Made by a program: the position numbers and the translations under genes
Part shown: piece by piece, positions 52,176-61,337 of the stretch
How the letters are laid out: the number at the start of each line of letters is the position of its first letter
How positions within the stretch are numbered: position 1 is the stretch's first letter
Notes under the pieces: model-generated
Seen by the model: the letters and a program-made list of their open reading frames with translations, nothing else
What the model was told of the DNA's origin: nothing
Database searches by the model: none
Source: Agromyces sp. S2-1-8
GTDB taxonomy: Bacteria; Actinomycetota; Actinomycetes; Actinomycetales; Microbacteriaceae
Length of the DNA: 64,000 nucleotides
Reading direction: 5' to 3'
Assembly (NCBI RefSeq): GCF_021129215.1
Contig: NZ_JAJOLP010000001.1
Span: 744,001 to 808,000 of the forward strand

Positions 52176-52296
52176 CACCGCCCGGATGCCTCGCCGAGCC
52201 GCCGTCTCGTCGCGAGGAATTCTCGTGCCGGCGTAAGGAAACGTGTCGCGACGACTCCTCACTTATGACAGGTGTTCTGCGCGAGGGGGCTGCAGC

Positions 52297-55200
52297 ATGG
52301 ATGTTGGGGGCAAGGGGTCGGCGGTCACGACCCCCGACGAGGTCTCAGTGGTTCGTCGAGGGACCCGCTTGGCGGCGGTGTTCATCGCGGTACTGGCGAT
52401 GGTGGCGAGCCTCTTCCTGCCGTTCGCCGGCGACGCTGCGCGCGCGGCCGCCGGCAGCCTGATCAGCGGCACCGTGTGGGCCGATGCGAATCGCGACGGC
52501 CTCCGGACGGCTGACGAGTCCGTCAAGGGCGGCGTCACCGTCCAGCTGCTGTCGGGGCCGACGGGTCCCATCGTGGGCACCACCACGAGCGCCGCGAACG
52601 GCACCTACAGCTTCGCGAACGTCGCGGACGGCGCGGTCTACGTGCGCGTCATCGCTCCCGGTGCGCACCGCTTCCCCGACACCGCCTCAGGGCAGAACGT
52701 GTTCACGCGAGCCGAGGTGCCCACCACCGGCAATCCGGAGCGCGGCATCACCGGTCCGATCACGATCGCCGGCGCGACGCAGGCCCCGAACCGCGACGCT
52801 GGGCTGCAGCCGATCGCAACGCTCGAGGTCGACCGCCTGCAGATTCCGAACTCGTGCGAGGGGTACGCGACGACGGGTGCTCCGCCGTGGGATGCGACGG
52901 ACGGGCCCGGACTGGACACGGGGCCCGGCAACTGCATCGTGCGCGTCGGCGACACGGTGCTGCAGAACTACTCGGTGTCGCTGACGGGCCTCCCCACCGG
53001 GGTCAGCGTGCCGAACGTCGTCATCGAGATGACGATCGACCCGGTCTCGAACCCCGACGACCCGAGCGATGTCGCGGACTCCCGGCTCCAGTTGGCCGGC
53101 CCCGGCACCAACGGGCTGCCTGCGGGATGCCTCGCGGCGGCGAACGGGGCGAACCCGCCGTCGTCGGCGACGACGAACGCCGACGGGTCGATCACGGTCG
53201 TGTGCAACCTCGGGCCGATGTCGTCGAACGTCGGCAGCGTGCAGCTCGCGTACCGGTTCGCCGACGACACGCCGATCCCGGGCTTCGCGTCGGTCACGGC
53301 CAGCGCCTACGCGGGTCAGGACGACGCCGCTCCGTCGAACACCGTCTCGGGCCCGGTCATCGAGGTCACCGGCACCGCGGAGTGGGAGGCGAAGAAGTCG
53401 CTGCAGGCCGCTCCCGGCGCGACGACCCGCACCATCAACGGCGTGGTGACGCCCGGATTCCGGGTTCAGTACTGGATCGACCTCCTCAACCTCCGCGGTG
53501 CCGGTGGATCCGACCTGCAGTGGCCGATCACGTTCACCGACCGGATGACGAAGTTCCCGAACGCGGTCATGACCTTCTGCCTGCCCCGCCGCCTCGACAA
53601 CATCGGACTCAGCAGCGGCTGGACGATCACCTGTCCGATCGACGAGGCGGCCGGCGCCGACGGCTGGACGATGACGGCCAGCAAGCCGTCGAACTCGCCG
53701 TACGACAGCACGCGCATCCTGGTGGAGGTCTTCGTGCCCACCGAGGACGCGTACCGCTCGGTGGACCCGACCTGGCAGCACGGCGACACGCCGCCCACCG
53801 GAACGGTGTCGTGGGAGAACCACGTCGAGGACACCGACGGCTGGCACATGACCGGCGGACAGCCGAACAACCCTCCGGGTGGCGTCGGCCCCGGCTTCGA
53901 GGCCGGTTGGGACGGTACGACCGCGAGCGGCGACAACGTGGTGCCTCGTCAGTTCAACATCACCGAGCCCCGGTGGGACCTGTCGAAGACCAACACCGGG
54001 AACGTCTCGTTCCAGGAACGGGACCTCGACAACAACCCCGCCACCCCTGCGGTGCCCGGATTCCAAGTCGTCTACCAGTTCAGCGTCAACGAGTCGAACG
54101 GCAACATCCTCAGCGCCAACATCGACCAGATCGCGTTCAAGGATGTGATGCCGGACTGGCCCGGTGCCGTGCTCACGGGCTGCGTGGGCCACTCCGGAAA
54201 CTTCAACACGGGCACCCCGACGTGCGAGACCGGGGTGCAGCCCGCGGACGGCTGGGACATGAGCTTCACGCCGAACGCGAACGGCAACAACACCAAGACC
54301 AACACGTGGCAGGCGATCTTCTTCGTCCCGACGCCGACCGTGCCCGACCCGTGCCGGGCCAACGTGAACGACACGCTCTCGTTCCGCAACGAGGCGCGTG
54401 AGACCGATGGCTGGACGGCGGACGACTGGCCCATCAACGACACCGGGTTCGAGCCCGGCTGGGACGACACGACCGCGACCGGCAACAATGTCTCGACCCG
54501 CACCTTCAACGTGCGCAGCACGGTCAGCGACTGCGGCACGATGCAGGGCAACAAGCAGTACGAGGGCATCGCCGGCGGCCTCAACGACTGGAACCAGTTC
54601 TCGCTCGGCGACGTCGTCAACTCGCACGTCTGGACGACGGCGACGACCAGCCGCATCTCGGTCACCGACCCGGTGGTGTGCGACGTGTTCGACGTGTCGG
54701 TGTGGCGCGTCTCGGGCAACCCGCTCACCCCGGTCACCGGCGCTGACCCGAACCCGCACCTGCAGGCGAACCCGACCAACCCGAACTTCGATCGCAACGA
54801 CTACGTCATCGAGTACGCGGTGGGCTCGAACACCGTCGATACGCAGACGGGCACGGGCAACGGGCTCGACAACACCGCGAACGTGACCGACGTGCGGGGG
54901 TGCCGCGATGACGACGGCCCGTGGACCACGGACCCCGCGGCGACCTTCGGAGCCGACTGGCGCGACGAGGTCAACATGGTGCGGGCCAGGCCGGTGAACG
55001 CCGGCCACGTCGAGGTCGGCCCCTTCACCCTCGGGCTGTACGTTCCGCTGCAGTCGCGCTGGCAGTACAACGGCGGGCCCAACGCGGGCGAGGACATCCC
55101 GCAGGGCGTGCTGCTGAACAACTCCGGAAGCTGGCCCGAGACCAACCAGGACGGCGGCATCGTCTACGAGGACGTCTCGCGGCAGCTCGCGGCGAACCTC

Positions 55201-58200
55201 CCGATCACGGGCTACAAGTACTTCACGAACGAGGCCGGCAACGCGTGGGCCGACAACACGACGGTCGCCTCGGGGCAGCGGGTCCAGTCGTGGGCGGGCC
55301 TCGAGGTCGACTGGTCCGGCATCCGCAACACCGGCACGGCCCGCGGTGTCCAGGCGCCCGGTGCGCCGGACGCCATCGGGTTCCCGATCGACAACCCCAT
55401 GGTCTGCGACACGTTCGACGTGTCGGTGTTCCAGCTCGACGCCCCCGCCACGTTCACGGCGCAGGGCCGCGCCACCGCATCCGAGTACGTCATCGAGTAC
55501 GGCGTCGGCACCAATGCCGTCGACACCCAGGCGGGCGCGCAGGTCGGAGGGCTCTACCCGGTGGACCGCACGTCGCTCATTGGCGACAACACCGGATGCC
55601 GTGACGACGCCGGCCCGTGGCACACCGACCCCGCGCAGTTCGGCGCCGACTGGCGCGACCAGGTCAACATGGTGCGGATCCGTCCCGTCGAGCCCGACCA
55701 CGTCGAGCACTCGGCGTTCCGGCTCGACCTGCGGATGTTCCTGCGGGCCCGCGGGTCCTACAACGGCGGCCCGAACGACGGGGAGCCGCTGCTGACGGGC
55801 ATCCGCCTCTCGAACGTCGGCGGCTGGTCGACCGGCCCTCGCGGTGAGGACTGGGCGACGATGCAGCAGGAGGTCCGATACCAGGGACTGCGCCTCATCG
55901 TCGCGAAGTCCGCCGGGCAGGCGACGTACCTCCCGGGTCAGGACGCCATCTGGAACCTCAGCGTCGGCGTCAACGACGCCGCCGTGGGCGCCGTGGTGGA
56001 GGACCTCCGGCTCGTGGACACCGTCCCGGCCGGCCTCACCTACAACGAGGCCTGCACCGAGAGCAGGCTGCCCGCCGGGGTGACCGTCAGCTACAACGCG
56101 GCGACCCGCGAGGTGACGTTCCTGCTCGGGGACATCACGACGACCGCAGCCAACTACTGGATCCGCACCGGCGCGACCGCGCTGCAGCTGTGCGCGACGC
56201 TCGAGACGGTCGCGCAGCCCGGCGACACGTACGTCAACCAGGTGCAGGCGATGTCGGACACCGCTGAGAACGCGCCCACGGCGACCGCCACCACCATGGC
56301 GACCGGGTCGGGTCAGCTGGGGCTGGTCAAGGGTGTCGACAAGCCGTTCGTGGCGAGCGGCGAGGAGTACACGTGGTCGCTCGACTGGGGCAACTCGTCG
56401 ACGGTGATCTCCTTCCTGCCGACGGACGTCATCGACGTGCTGCCGTGGAACGGCGACGGGGCCAACGGCATCGGATCCGCACGCGACCAGTTCGCCTCCT
56501 CCTACCAGGGACTGGCGCGGCTGACGGGCCCGCTCGACCCGCCGACCTACGTGCGCAAGCTCACGGGCGATGTGCCGGGCACCTGGTACTACGCCACCGC
56601 GGACCCGTCGACGATCAACCACGACCCGCGCAACGCGGCGAACGCGAACCCGGCCACTGCCGGCGGCCTGTGGAAGACGGCTGCGGAGATCACCGACTTC
56701 GACGACGTGACGGCGGTGCGGTTCGTCTCGTCGACGGCGCTCGACACGGGAACCCGCGTGCGAGCGCTCATTCCGATGGTGTCGACGAGCAACGACCTCG
56801 ACAACCTCTACGTGAACCGGGCGCAGATCTACTCCGCCACCTTCCCGAACCAGCCGCTGCTGTCGAACGAGCCGTACGTGCAGATGCCGGGCTTCTCGGT
56901 CGGCGACCTCGTCTGGTTCGATCGCGACGGCGACGGACGCTACACCGACGGCGTCGACGACCCGGTCGTGGACGTCGTGGTGGAGCTGCTCGACGGGAAC
57001 GGCGACGTCGTCGCGACCGAGCGGACCGACGCCGACGGTCGCTGGTCGGTCTCCGCGATTCCCGCCGGAACGTACTCGGCGCGGATCCCGGCGACGGAGT
57101 TCCGTGCCGGCGGGCCGGTCGAGGGCTACGTTCCCGCGCTGACCCGCAACAGCGACTCGAACGACGAGAACGAGAACGTGTCGAACAACAACACCGACAC
57201 CCGCGATCCGGCCGAGACCGGCCTGACGAGTGCGCCGATCACGCTCGCATACCGGTACTCGACCGGCGCAGACCCGCGTCTGATCGGCGCGAACGGACCG
57301 ATCAACGACGACGTCGCGGATCTCGCGCCGCCGCTCCTGGCGCCGGAGTTCACGAACTTCACGATCGACCTCGCGCTCGCCGACGTGCCGGCGGTCGATA
57401 TCGTCAAGCGGACGAACACGACGGACAACAACGAGCCGACCGGTCCGTTCGTCGCAGTCGGCGGCACGGTGAACTGGACGTACACGGTGACGAACACCGG
57501 CACGACCGACCTCGTCGACGTGACCGTCACCGATGACATGCTCGACGACGACGCGGCGCAGATCGACTGCGACGGCACCGGCAGCAACGTCGTCGCGGGG
57601 CCGCTGGCGCCGGGTGCGGTGTTCGAGTGCACGGCATCGGGCACGGCGACGGCCGGTCAGTACGAGAACCTCGGCAGCGTCATCGGCCGAGGGCCCGACA
57701 CGGTCGACGAGAACGGCGAGCCGATTCCGGGGCCCGAGGTGGGCGATGAGGATCTCGACCACTACTTCGGTGCAGAGCCGGCGGTCGACATCGAGAAGCA
57801 CACCAACGGTGTGGAGGCCGATGAGCCGACCGGTCCGTCGATCAACGCCGGTGATGAGGTGGTGTGGACGTATCTCGTGGAGAACACGGGCAACGTCGAC
57901 CTGACCAACGTCACCGTGACCGACGACCAGGTCGACGCGGCCGACATCGACTGCGGCGACGGCACGAACGTCGTGGCCGGCCCCCTCGCTCCGGGAGAGA
58001 CGTTCGAGTGCACGGCCACGGGCACCGCGACGGCCGGCCAGTACGAGAACCTCGGCACGGTCGCGGCGCTCGGCCCCGAGACGACCGGACCGGATGGCGA
58101 CCCGCTGCCGCCGGAGGAGGTCGGCGATGAGGATCTCGACCACTACTTCGGTGTGGACCCGGCGGTCGACATCGAGAAGCACACGAACGGCCAGGAGGCC

Positions 58201-60567
58201 GACGAGCCGACCGGCCCGCTGGTCGAGGTCGGCGGGCCGGTGGTGTGGACGTATCTCGTGGAGAACACGGGCAACGTCGACCTGACCGACGTGACGGTCA
58301 CCGATGACCAGGTCGATGCGGGAGATATCGACTGCGGCGACGGCACGAACGTGGTCGCCGGTCCGCTGGCGCCGGGCGAGACGTTCGAGTGCACGGCGAC
58401 CGGCACGGCGACGGCCGGCCAGTACGAGAACACCGGCACCGTCGCGGCGCTCGGCCCCGAGACGACGGGACCCGACGGAGACCCGCTGCCACCGAAGCAG
58501 GTCGGCGACGAGGACCTCGACCACTACTTCGGCGCAGAGCCGGCGGTCGACATCGAGAAGCACACGAACGGCCAGGAGGCCGACGAGCCGACCGGTCCGG
58601 CGATCACCGTGGGTGATCAGGTCGTGTGGACGTACCTCGTGGAGAACACGGGCAACGTCGACCTGACCGACGTCACCGTGACCGACGACATGCTCGACGA
58701 TGATGCGGCGCAGATCGACTGCGACGGCACCGGCGGCAATGTCATCGCCGGTCCGCTCGCCCCGGGCGAGACGTTCGAGTGCACGGCGACCGGCACAGCG
58801 ACGGCCGGCCAGTACGAGAACACCGGCACCGTCGCGGCGCTCGGGCCGGAGACGACGGGGCCGGATGGCGACCCGCTGCCGCCGGAGGAGGTCGGCGATG
58901 AGGATCTCGACCACTACTTCGGTGTGGACCCGGCGGTCGACATCGAGAAGCACACGAACGGCCAGGAGGCCGACGAGCCGACCGGCCCGCTGGTCGAGGT
59001 CGGCGGGCCGGTGGTGTGGACGTATCTCGTGGAGAACACGGGCAACGTCGACCTGACCGACGTGACGGTCACCGATGACCAGGTCGATGCGGGAGATATC
59101 GACTGCGGCGACGGCACGAACGTGGTCGCGGGGCCGCTGGCGCCGGGCGAGACGTTCGAGTGCACGGCGACCGGCACGGCGACGGCCGGCCAGTACGAGA
59201 ACACCGGCACGGTCGCGGCGCTCGGCCCCGAGACGACGGGGCCCGACGGAGACCCGTTGCCGCCGGAGGAGGTCGGCGACGAGGATCTCGACCACTACTT
59301 CGGCGCAGAGCCGGCGGTCGACATCGAGAAGTCGACCAACACGGAGGACGCGGACGAACCGACCGGCCCACTCGTGGCCGTCGGCGGCCCGGTCCGCTGG
59401 GTGTACCTCGTGGAGAACACGGGCAACGTCGACCTGATCGGCATCACCGTGACCGACGACCAGGTGGCGGCGTCGGAGATCGACTGCGGCGACGGCACGA
59501 ACGTGGTGGCCGGCCCGCTCGCTCCGGGCGAGACGTTCGAGTGCACGGCGACCGGCACGGCGACGGCGGGCCAGTACGAGAACCTCGGCACGGTCGCGGC
59601 GGTCGGGCCGGAGACGATCGGGCCCGACGGCGAGCCCCTGCCGCCGAAGGAGGTGACCGACGAGGACTGGTCGCACTACCTCGGCGCCGAGCCGGCGGTC
59701 GACATCGAGAAGTCGACGAACGGCGTCGACGCCGACGAGCCGACCGGCCCGTACGTCCCGATCGGCGACGCCGTGACGTGGACCTACGTCGTGACGAACA
59801 CCGGCAACACTCCGCTGACGGACGTCGTCGTCACCGACGACCAGGTCGCCGCCGACCAGATCGACTGCGCCGGAACGGGGAGCAACGCGGTCCCCGGCCC
59901 GCTCGCCGCCGGGGAATCCGTCGAGTGCACGGCGACCGGGGTGGCGACGGCCGGCCAGTACGCCAACCTGGGGTCGGTGACGGCCACACCCCCGCCGACG
60001 ACGGGCGTCGACGGCGAGGAGGTTCCGCCTGGACCGCCGGTCACGGATGAGGACTGGTCGCACTACTTCGGCGCAGTCGACGCACTCGACCTGACGAAGG
60101 AGGCGGTCGACCCCGATCAGGTGTCGGGCGAGGGCGACGTCATCACCTACGAGTTCACGCTCACCAACGAGGGCAACGTGACCGTGACCGACGCCGAGAT
60201 CGTCGACCAGATGGAGGGGCTCTCGGAGCTGACCTACGACTGGCCGGGCGAGCCGGGCGTGCTCGAACCGGGTCAGTCGGTGACGGCGAGGGCGACCTAT
60301 GCGGTGACCTCGGCCGACGTCGCGGCGCAGGAGGTGGCGAACACCGCGTTCGCCGTCGCGAGCCCGCCCGACGGTGACGACCCGGTGGTCGCACCCGCGG
60401 TCACCGAGTACGTCGACGTGCCGCCCGCTCCGCCCGCCGGCCTGGCGGCCACGGGCTTCGAAGCCGGTGCGCCCTGGGCGTTCGGGGGCGCACTCGTCAT
60501 CGCCGGAGGCATCCTGTTCGTCATCACACGCCGCCGGAAGGACCGGAACGGGACACCCGCCCGCTGA
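52297..60567 (+). CDS. Giant repeat-built cell-surface protein with LAATG sorting signal
   Basis: A 2,756-residue exported protein. A signal peptide ends near residue 51 (ARA-AA). An SdrD/Cna-B-like beta domain follows (SLISGTVWADANRDGLRTADESVKGGVTVQLL), then a 1,450-residue stretch of DUF11-like and unassigned beta domains. A second SdrD-like domain is at about 1533 (FSVGDLVWFDRDGDGRY). Seven near-identical 127-130-residue repeats occupy residues 1697-2593 (PAVDIEKHTNG...DEPTGP...LDHYFG), then one divergent repeat. The C terminus has LAATG (2716-2720), a hydrophobic helix and RRRKDR, a sortase class E signal. GAGGGGG precedes ATG 52297. Probably an adhesin or stalk. Confidence 0.9.
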   Translation: MDVGGKGSAVTTPDEVSVVRRGTRLAAVFIAVLAMVASLFLPFAGDAARAAAGSLISGTVWADANRDGLRTADESVKGGVTVQLLSGPTGPIVGTTTSAANGTYSFANVADGAVYVRVIAPGAHRFPDTASGQNVFTRAEVPTTGNPERGITGPITIAGATQAPNRDAGLQPIATLEVDRLQIPNSCEGYATTGAPPWDATDGPGLDTGPGNCIVRVGDTVLQNYSVSLTGLPTGVSVPNVVIEMTIDPVSNPDDPSDVADSRLQLAGPGTNGLPAGCLAAANGANPPSSATTNADGSITVVCNLGPMSSNVGSVQLAYRFADDTPIPGFASVTASAYAGQDDAAPSNTVSGPVIEVTGTAEWEAKKSLQAAPGATTRTINGVVTPGFRVQYWIDLLNLRGAGGSDLQWPITFTDRMTKFPNAVMTFCLPRRLDNIGLSSGWTITCPIDEAAGADGWTMTASKPSNSPYDSTRILVEVFVPTEDAYRSVDPTWQHGDTPPTGTVSWENHVEDTDGWHMTGGQPNNPPGGVGPGFEAGWDGTTASGDNVVPRQFNITEPRWDLSKTNTGNVSFQERDLDNNPATPAVPGFQVVYQFSVNESNGNILSANIDQIAFKDVMPDWPGAVLTGCVGHSGNFNTGTPTCETGVQPADGWDMSFTPNANGNNTKTNTWQAIFFVPTPTVPDPCRANVNDTLSFRNEARETDGWTADDWPINDTGFEPGWDDTTATGNNVSTRTFNVRSTVSDCGTMQGNKQYEGIAGGLNDWNQFSLGDVVNSHVWTTATTSRISVTDPVVCDVFDVSVWRVSGNPLTPVTGADPNPHLQANPTNPNFDRNDYVIEYAVGSNTVDTQTGTGNGLDNTANVTDVRGCRDDDGPWTTDPAATFGADWRDEVNMVRARPVNAGHVEVGPFTLGLYVPLQSRWQYNGGPNAGEDIPQGVLLNNSGSWPETNQDGGIVYEDVSRQLAANLPITGYKYFTNEAGNAWADNTTVASGQRVQSWAGLEVDWSGIRNTGTARGVQAPGAPDAIGFPIDNPMVCDTFDVSVFQLDAPATFTAQGRATASEYVIEYGVGTNAVDTQAGAQVGGLYPVDRTSLIGDNTGCRDDAGPWHTDPAQFGADWRDQVNMVRIRPVEPDHVEHSAFRLDLRMFLRARGSYNGGPNDGEPLLTGIRLSNVGGWSTGPRGEDWATMQQEVRYQGLRLIVAKSAGQATYLPGQDAIWNLSVGVNDAAVGAVVEDLRLVDTVPAGLTYNEACTESRLPAGVTVSYNAATREVTFLLGDITTTAANYWIRTGATALQLCATLETVAQPGDTYVNQVQAMSDTAENAPTATATTMATGSGQLGLVKGVDKPFVASGEEYTWSLDWGNSSTVISFLPTDVIDVLPWNGDGANGIGSARDQFASSYQGLARLTGPLDPPTYVRKLTGDVPGTWYYATADPSTINHDPRNAANANPATAGGLWKTAAEITDFDDVTAVRFVSSTALDTGTRVRALIPMVSTSNDLDNLYVNRAQIYSATFPNQPLLSNEPYVQMPGFSVGDLVWFDRDGDGRYTDGVDDPVVDVVVELLDGNGDVVATERTDADGRWSVSAIPAGTYSARIPATEFRAGGPVEGYVPALTRNSDSNDENENVSNNNTDTRDPAETGLTSAPITLAYRYSTGADPRLIGANGPINDDVADLAPPLLAPEFTNFTIDLALADVPAVDIVKRTNTTDNNEPTGPFVAVGGTVNWTYTVTNTGTTDLVDVTVTDDMLDDDAAQIDCDGTGSNVVAGPLAPGAVFECTASGTATAGQYENLGSVIGRGPDTVDENGEPIPGPEVGDEDLDHYFGAEPAVDIEKHTNGVEADEPTGPSINAGDEVVWTYLVENTGNVDLTNVTVTDDQVDAADIDCGDGTNVVAGPLAPGETFECTATGTATAGQYENLGTVAALGPETTGPDGDPLPPEEVGDEDLDHYFGVDPAVDIEKHTNGQEADEPTGPLVEVGGPVVWTYLVENTGNVDLTDVTVTDDQVDAGDIDCGDGTNVVAGPLAPGETFECTATGTATAGQYENTGTVAALGPETTGPDGDPLPPKQVGDEDLDHYFGAEPAVDIEKHTNGQEADEPTGPAITVGDQVVWTYLVENTGNVDLTDVTVTDDMLDDDAAQIDCDGTGGNVIAGPLAPGETFECTATGTATAGQYENTGTVAALGPETTGPDGDPLPPEEVGDEDLDHYFGVDPAVDIEKHTNGQEADEPTGPLVEVGGPVVWTYLVENTGNVDLTDVTVTDDQVDAGDIDCGDGTNVVAGPLAPGETFECTATGTATAGQYENTGTVAALGPETTGPDGDPLPPEEVGDEDLDHYFGAEPAVDIEKSTNTEDADEPTGPLVAVGGPVRWVYLVENTGNVDLIGITVTDDQVAASEIDCGDGTNVVAGPLAPGETFECTATGTATAGQYENLGTVAAVGPETIGPDGEPLPPKEVTDEDWSHYLGAEPAVDIEKSTNGVDADEPTGPYVPIGDAVTWTYVVTNTGNTPLTDVVVTDDQVAADQIDCAGTGSNAVPGPLAAGESVECTATGVATAGQYANLGSVTATPPPTTGVDGEEVPPGPPVTDEDWSHYFGAVDALDLTKEAVDPDQVSGEGDVITYEFTLTNEGNVTVTDAEIVDQMEGLSELTYDWPGEPGVLEPGQSVTARATYAVTSADVAAQEVANTAFAVASPPDGDDPVVAPAVTEYVDVPPAPPAGLAATGFEAGAPWAFGGALVIAGGILFVITRRRKDRNGTPAR
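58090..58358 (+). repeat. 269-bp block identical to 58861-59129, copy 1
   Basis: It spans the end of repeat 2 and most of repeat 3. Identity over 269 bp while flanking repeats differ means the two-repeat unit was duplicated or converted recently. Confidence 0.85.
58861..59129 (+). repeat. 269-bp block identical to 58090-58358, copy 2
   Basis: The offset is 771 bp, exactly two repeats (381 + 390). It spans the end of repeat 4 and most of repeat 5. Confidence 0.85.
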
Positions 60568-60573
60568 GACGCC

Positions 60574-60622
60574 CCCGGACGACCGCGCCCCCAACCCCTT
60601 CAGCGGGGCGCGGTCGTCCGGG
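60574..60622. terminator. Bidirectional terminator after surface-protein gene
   Basis: Perfect 18-bp stem starting CCCGGACGACCGCGCCCC, 13-nt loop, between the convergent surface-protein and ktrA-type genes. Confidence 0.88.
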
Positions 60623-60638
60623 TGGTCCGCCCGTCGGC

Positions 60639-61337
60639 TCAGCGCAGCTGCGCGAACGCCTCGGCATTGGCGGTCGGGCCGACCACGAGGATGGTGTCGC
60701 CCTCGTGCAGCACGGTCGCGTTGTCGGCGTTGCGCCAGGCCTCGTCGCCGTGCTGGAACGCCGCGATCGTGATGCCGTGGCTCGCGCGGATGCCGGTGTC
60801 GCCGAGGCGCTTGCCGTGCAGCACCGACGGCGCGGCGGTCTTGACGAGGGCGTACCCCGGTGCGACCTCGATGTAGTCGAGCGCCGCGCCCCGCACGAGG
60901 TGGGCGACGCGGCGTCCCATGTCCTTCTCCGGGTAGATGACGTGCTGGATGCCGAGCTGCTCGAGGATGAGCCCGTGCCGATCGTCGACGGCCTTCGCCC
61001 AGATCACCGGGATCTTCATGCTCAGCAGCACGGAGCAGGTCAGGATCGACGCCGAGACATCCCCGCCGATCGCGACGACGACGCGGTCGAACTCGTCGAT
61101 CGCGAGTTGCCGCAGCGCCTCCTCCTTCGTGGAGTCGGCGCGCACGACCTGCGTGAGCTCGCCGTTGTGGGCCTGGACGAGTTCTTCGTCGAGGTCGATG
61201 CCGAGCACCTCGGTGCCGCCCGCCATGAGCTCGATGGCGAGCGAGCTGCCGAACCGGCCGAGCCCGATGACGGCGACCGAGTCGGCCTCGGCGATGCGGC
61301 GAGCGGGGTCGCCGCCGAAGATGGGGAACCTAACCAA
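60639..61337 (-). CDS. Potassium uptake regulatory subunit (KtrA/TrkA-like)
   Basis: A 232-residue RCK protein. The N-terminal Rossmann domain has VAVIGLGRFGSSLAIELMAGGTEVLGIDLDEELV (GxGxxG and the acidic strand end), and GDVSASILTCSVLLSMKIPVIWAKA follows. The C-terminal TrkA_C domain starts near residue 145. It gates the KtrB-type channel in response to ATP or c-di-AMP. The only fitting start is TTG 61337, after GGAAAGG, inside the last 8 nt of the upstream gene; no ATG/GTG gives the conserved beginning. Confidence 0.9.
   Translation of the reverse strand: MVRFPIFGGDPARRIAEADSVAVIGLGRFGSSLAIELMAGGTEVLGIDLDEELVQAHNGELTQVVRADSTKEEALRQLAIDEFDRVVVAIGGDVSASILTCSVLLSMKIPVIWAKAVDDRHGLILEQLGIQHVIYPEKDMGRRVAHLVRGAALDYIEVAPGYALVKTAAPSVLHGKRLGDTGIRASHGITIAAFQHGDEAWRNADNATVLHEGDTILVVGPTANAEAFAQLR

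Larger units (their letters stand above)
57385..60075 (+). repeat. Seven tandem repeats of 381-390 bp
   Basis: Repeat starts fall at 57385, 57775, 58156, 58537, 58927, 59308 and 59689, with periods of 381 bp (127 codons) or 387-390 bp where the DDMLDDDAAQ variant or end differences occur. Each unit encodes one DUF11/DUF7507-like beta domain. An eighth, divergent unit starts at 60076. Confidence 0.9.

Noticed and set aside
57385..60075. Regular repeats resembling an array
   Set aside because: The period is 381-390 bp, in frame and coding for beta domains; no short repeats with unique spacers, so not CRISPR.
52687..60594. A 2,635-codon open frame antisense to the surface-protein gene
   Set aside because: It is a by-product of GC-rich third positions and repeat structure: the text is Arg/Val/Asp/His-rich with no domain, and it mirrors the sense repeats exactly.
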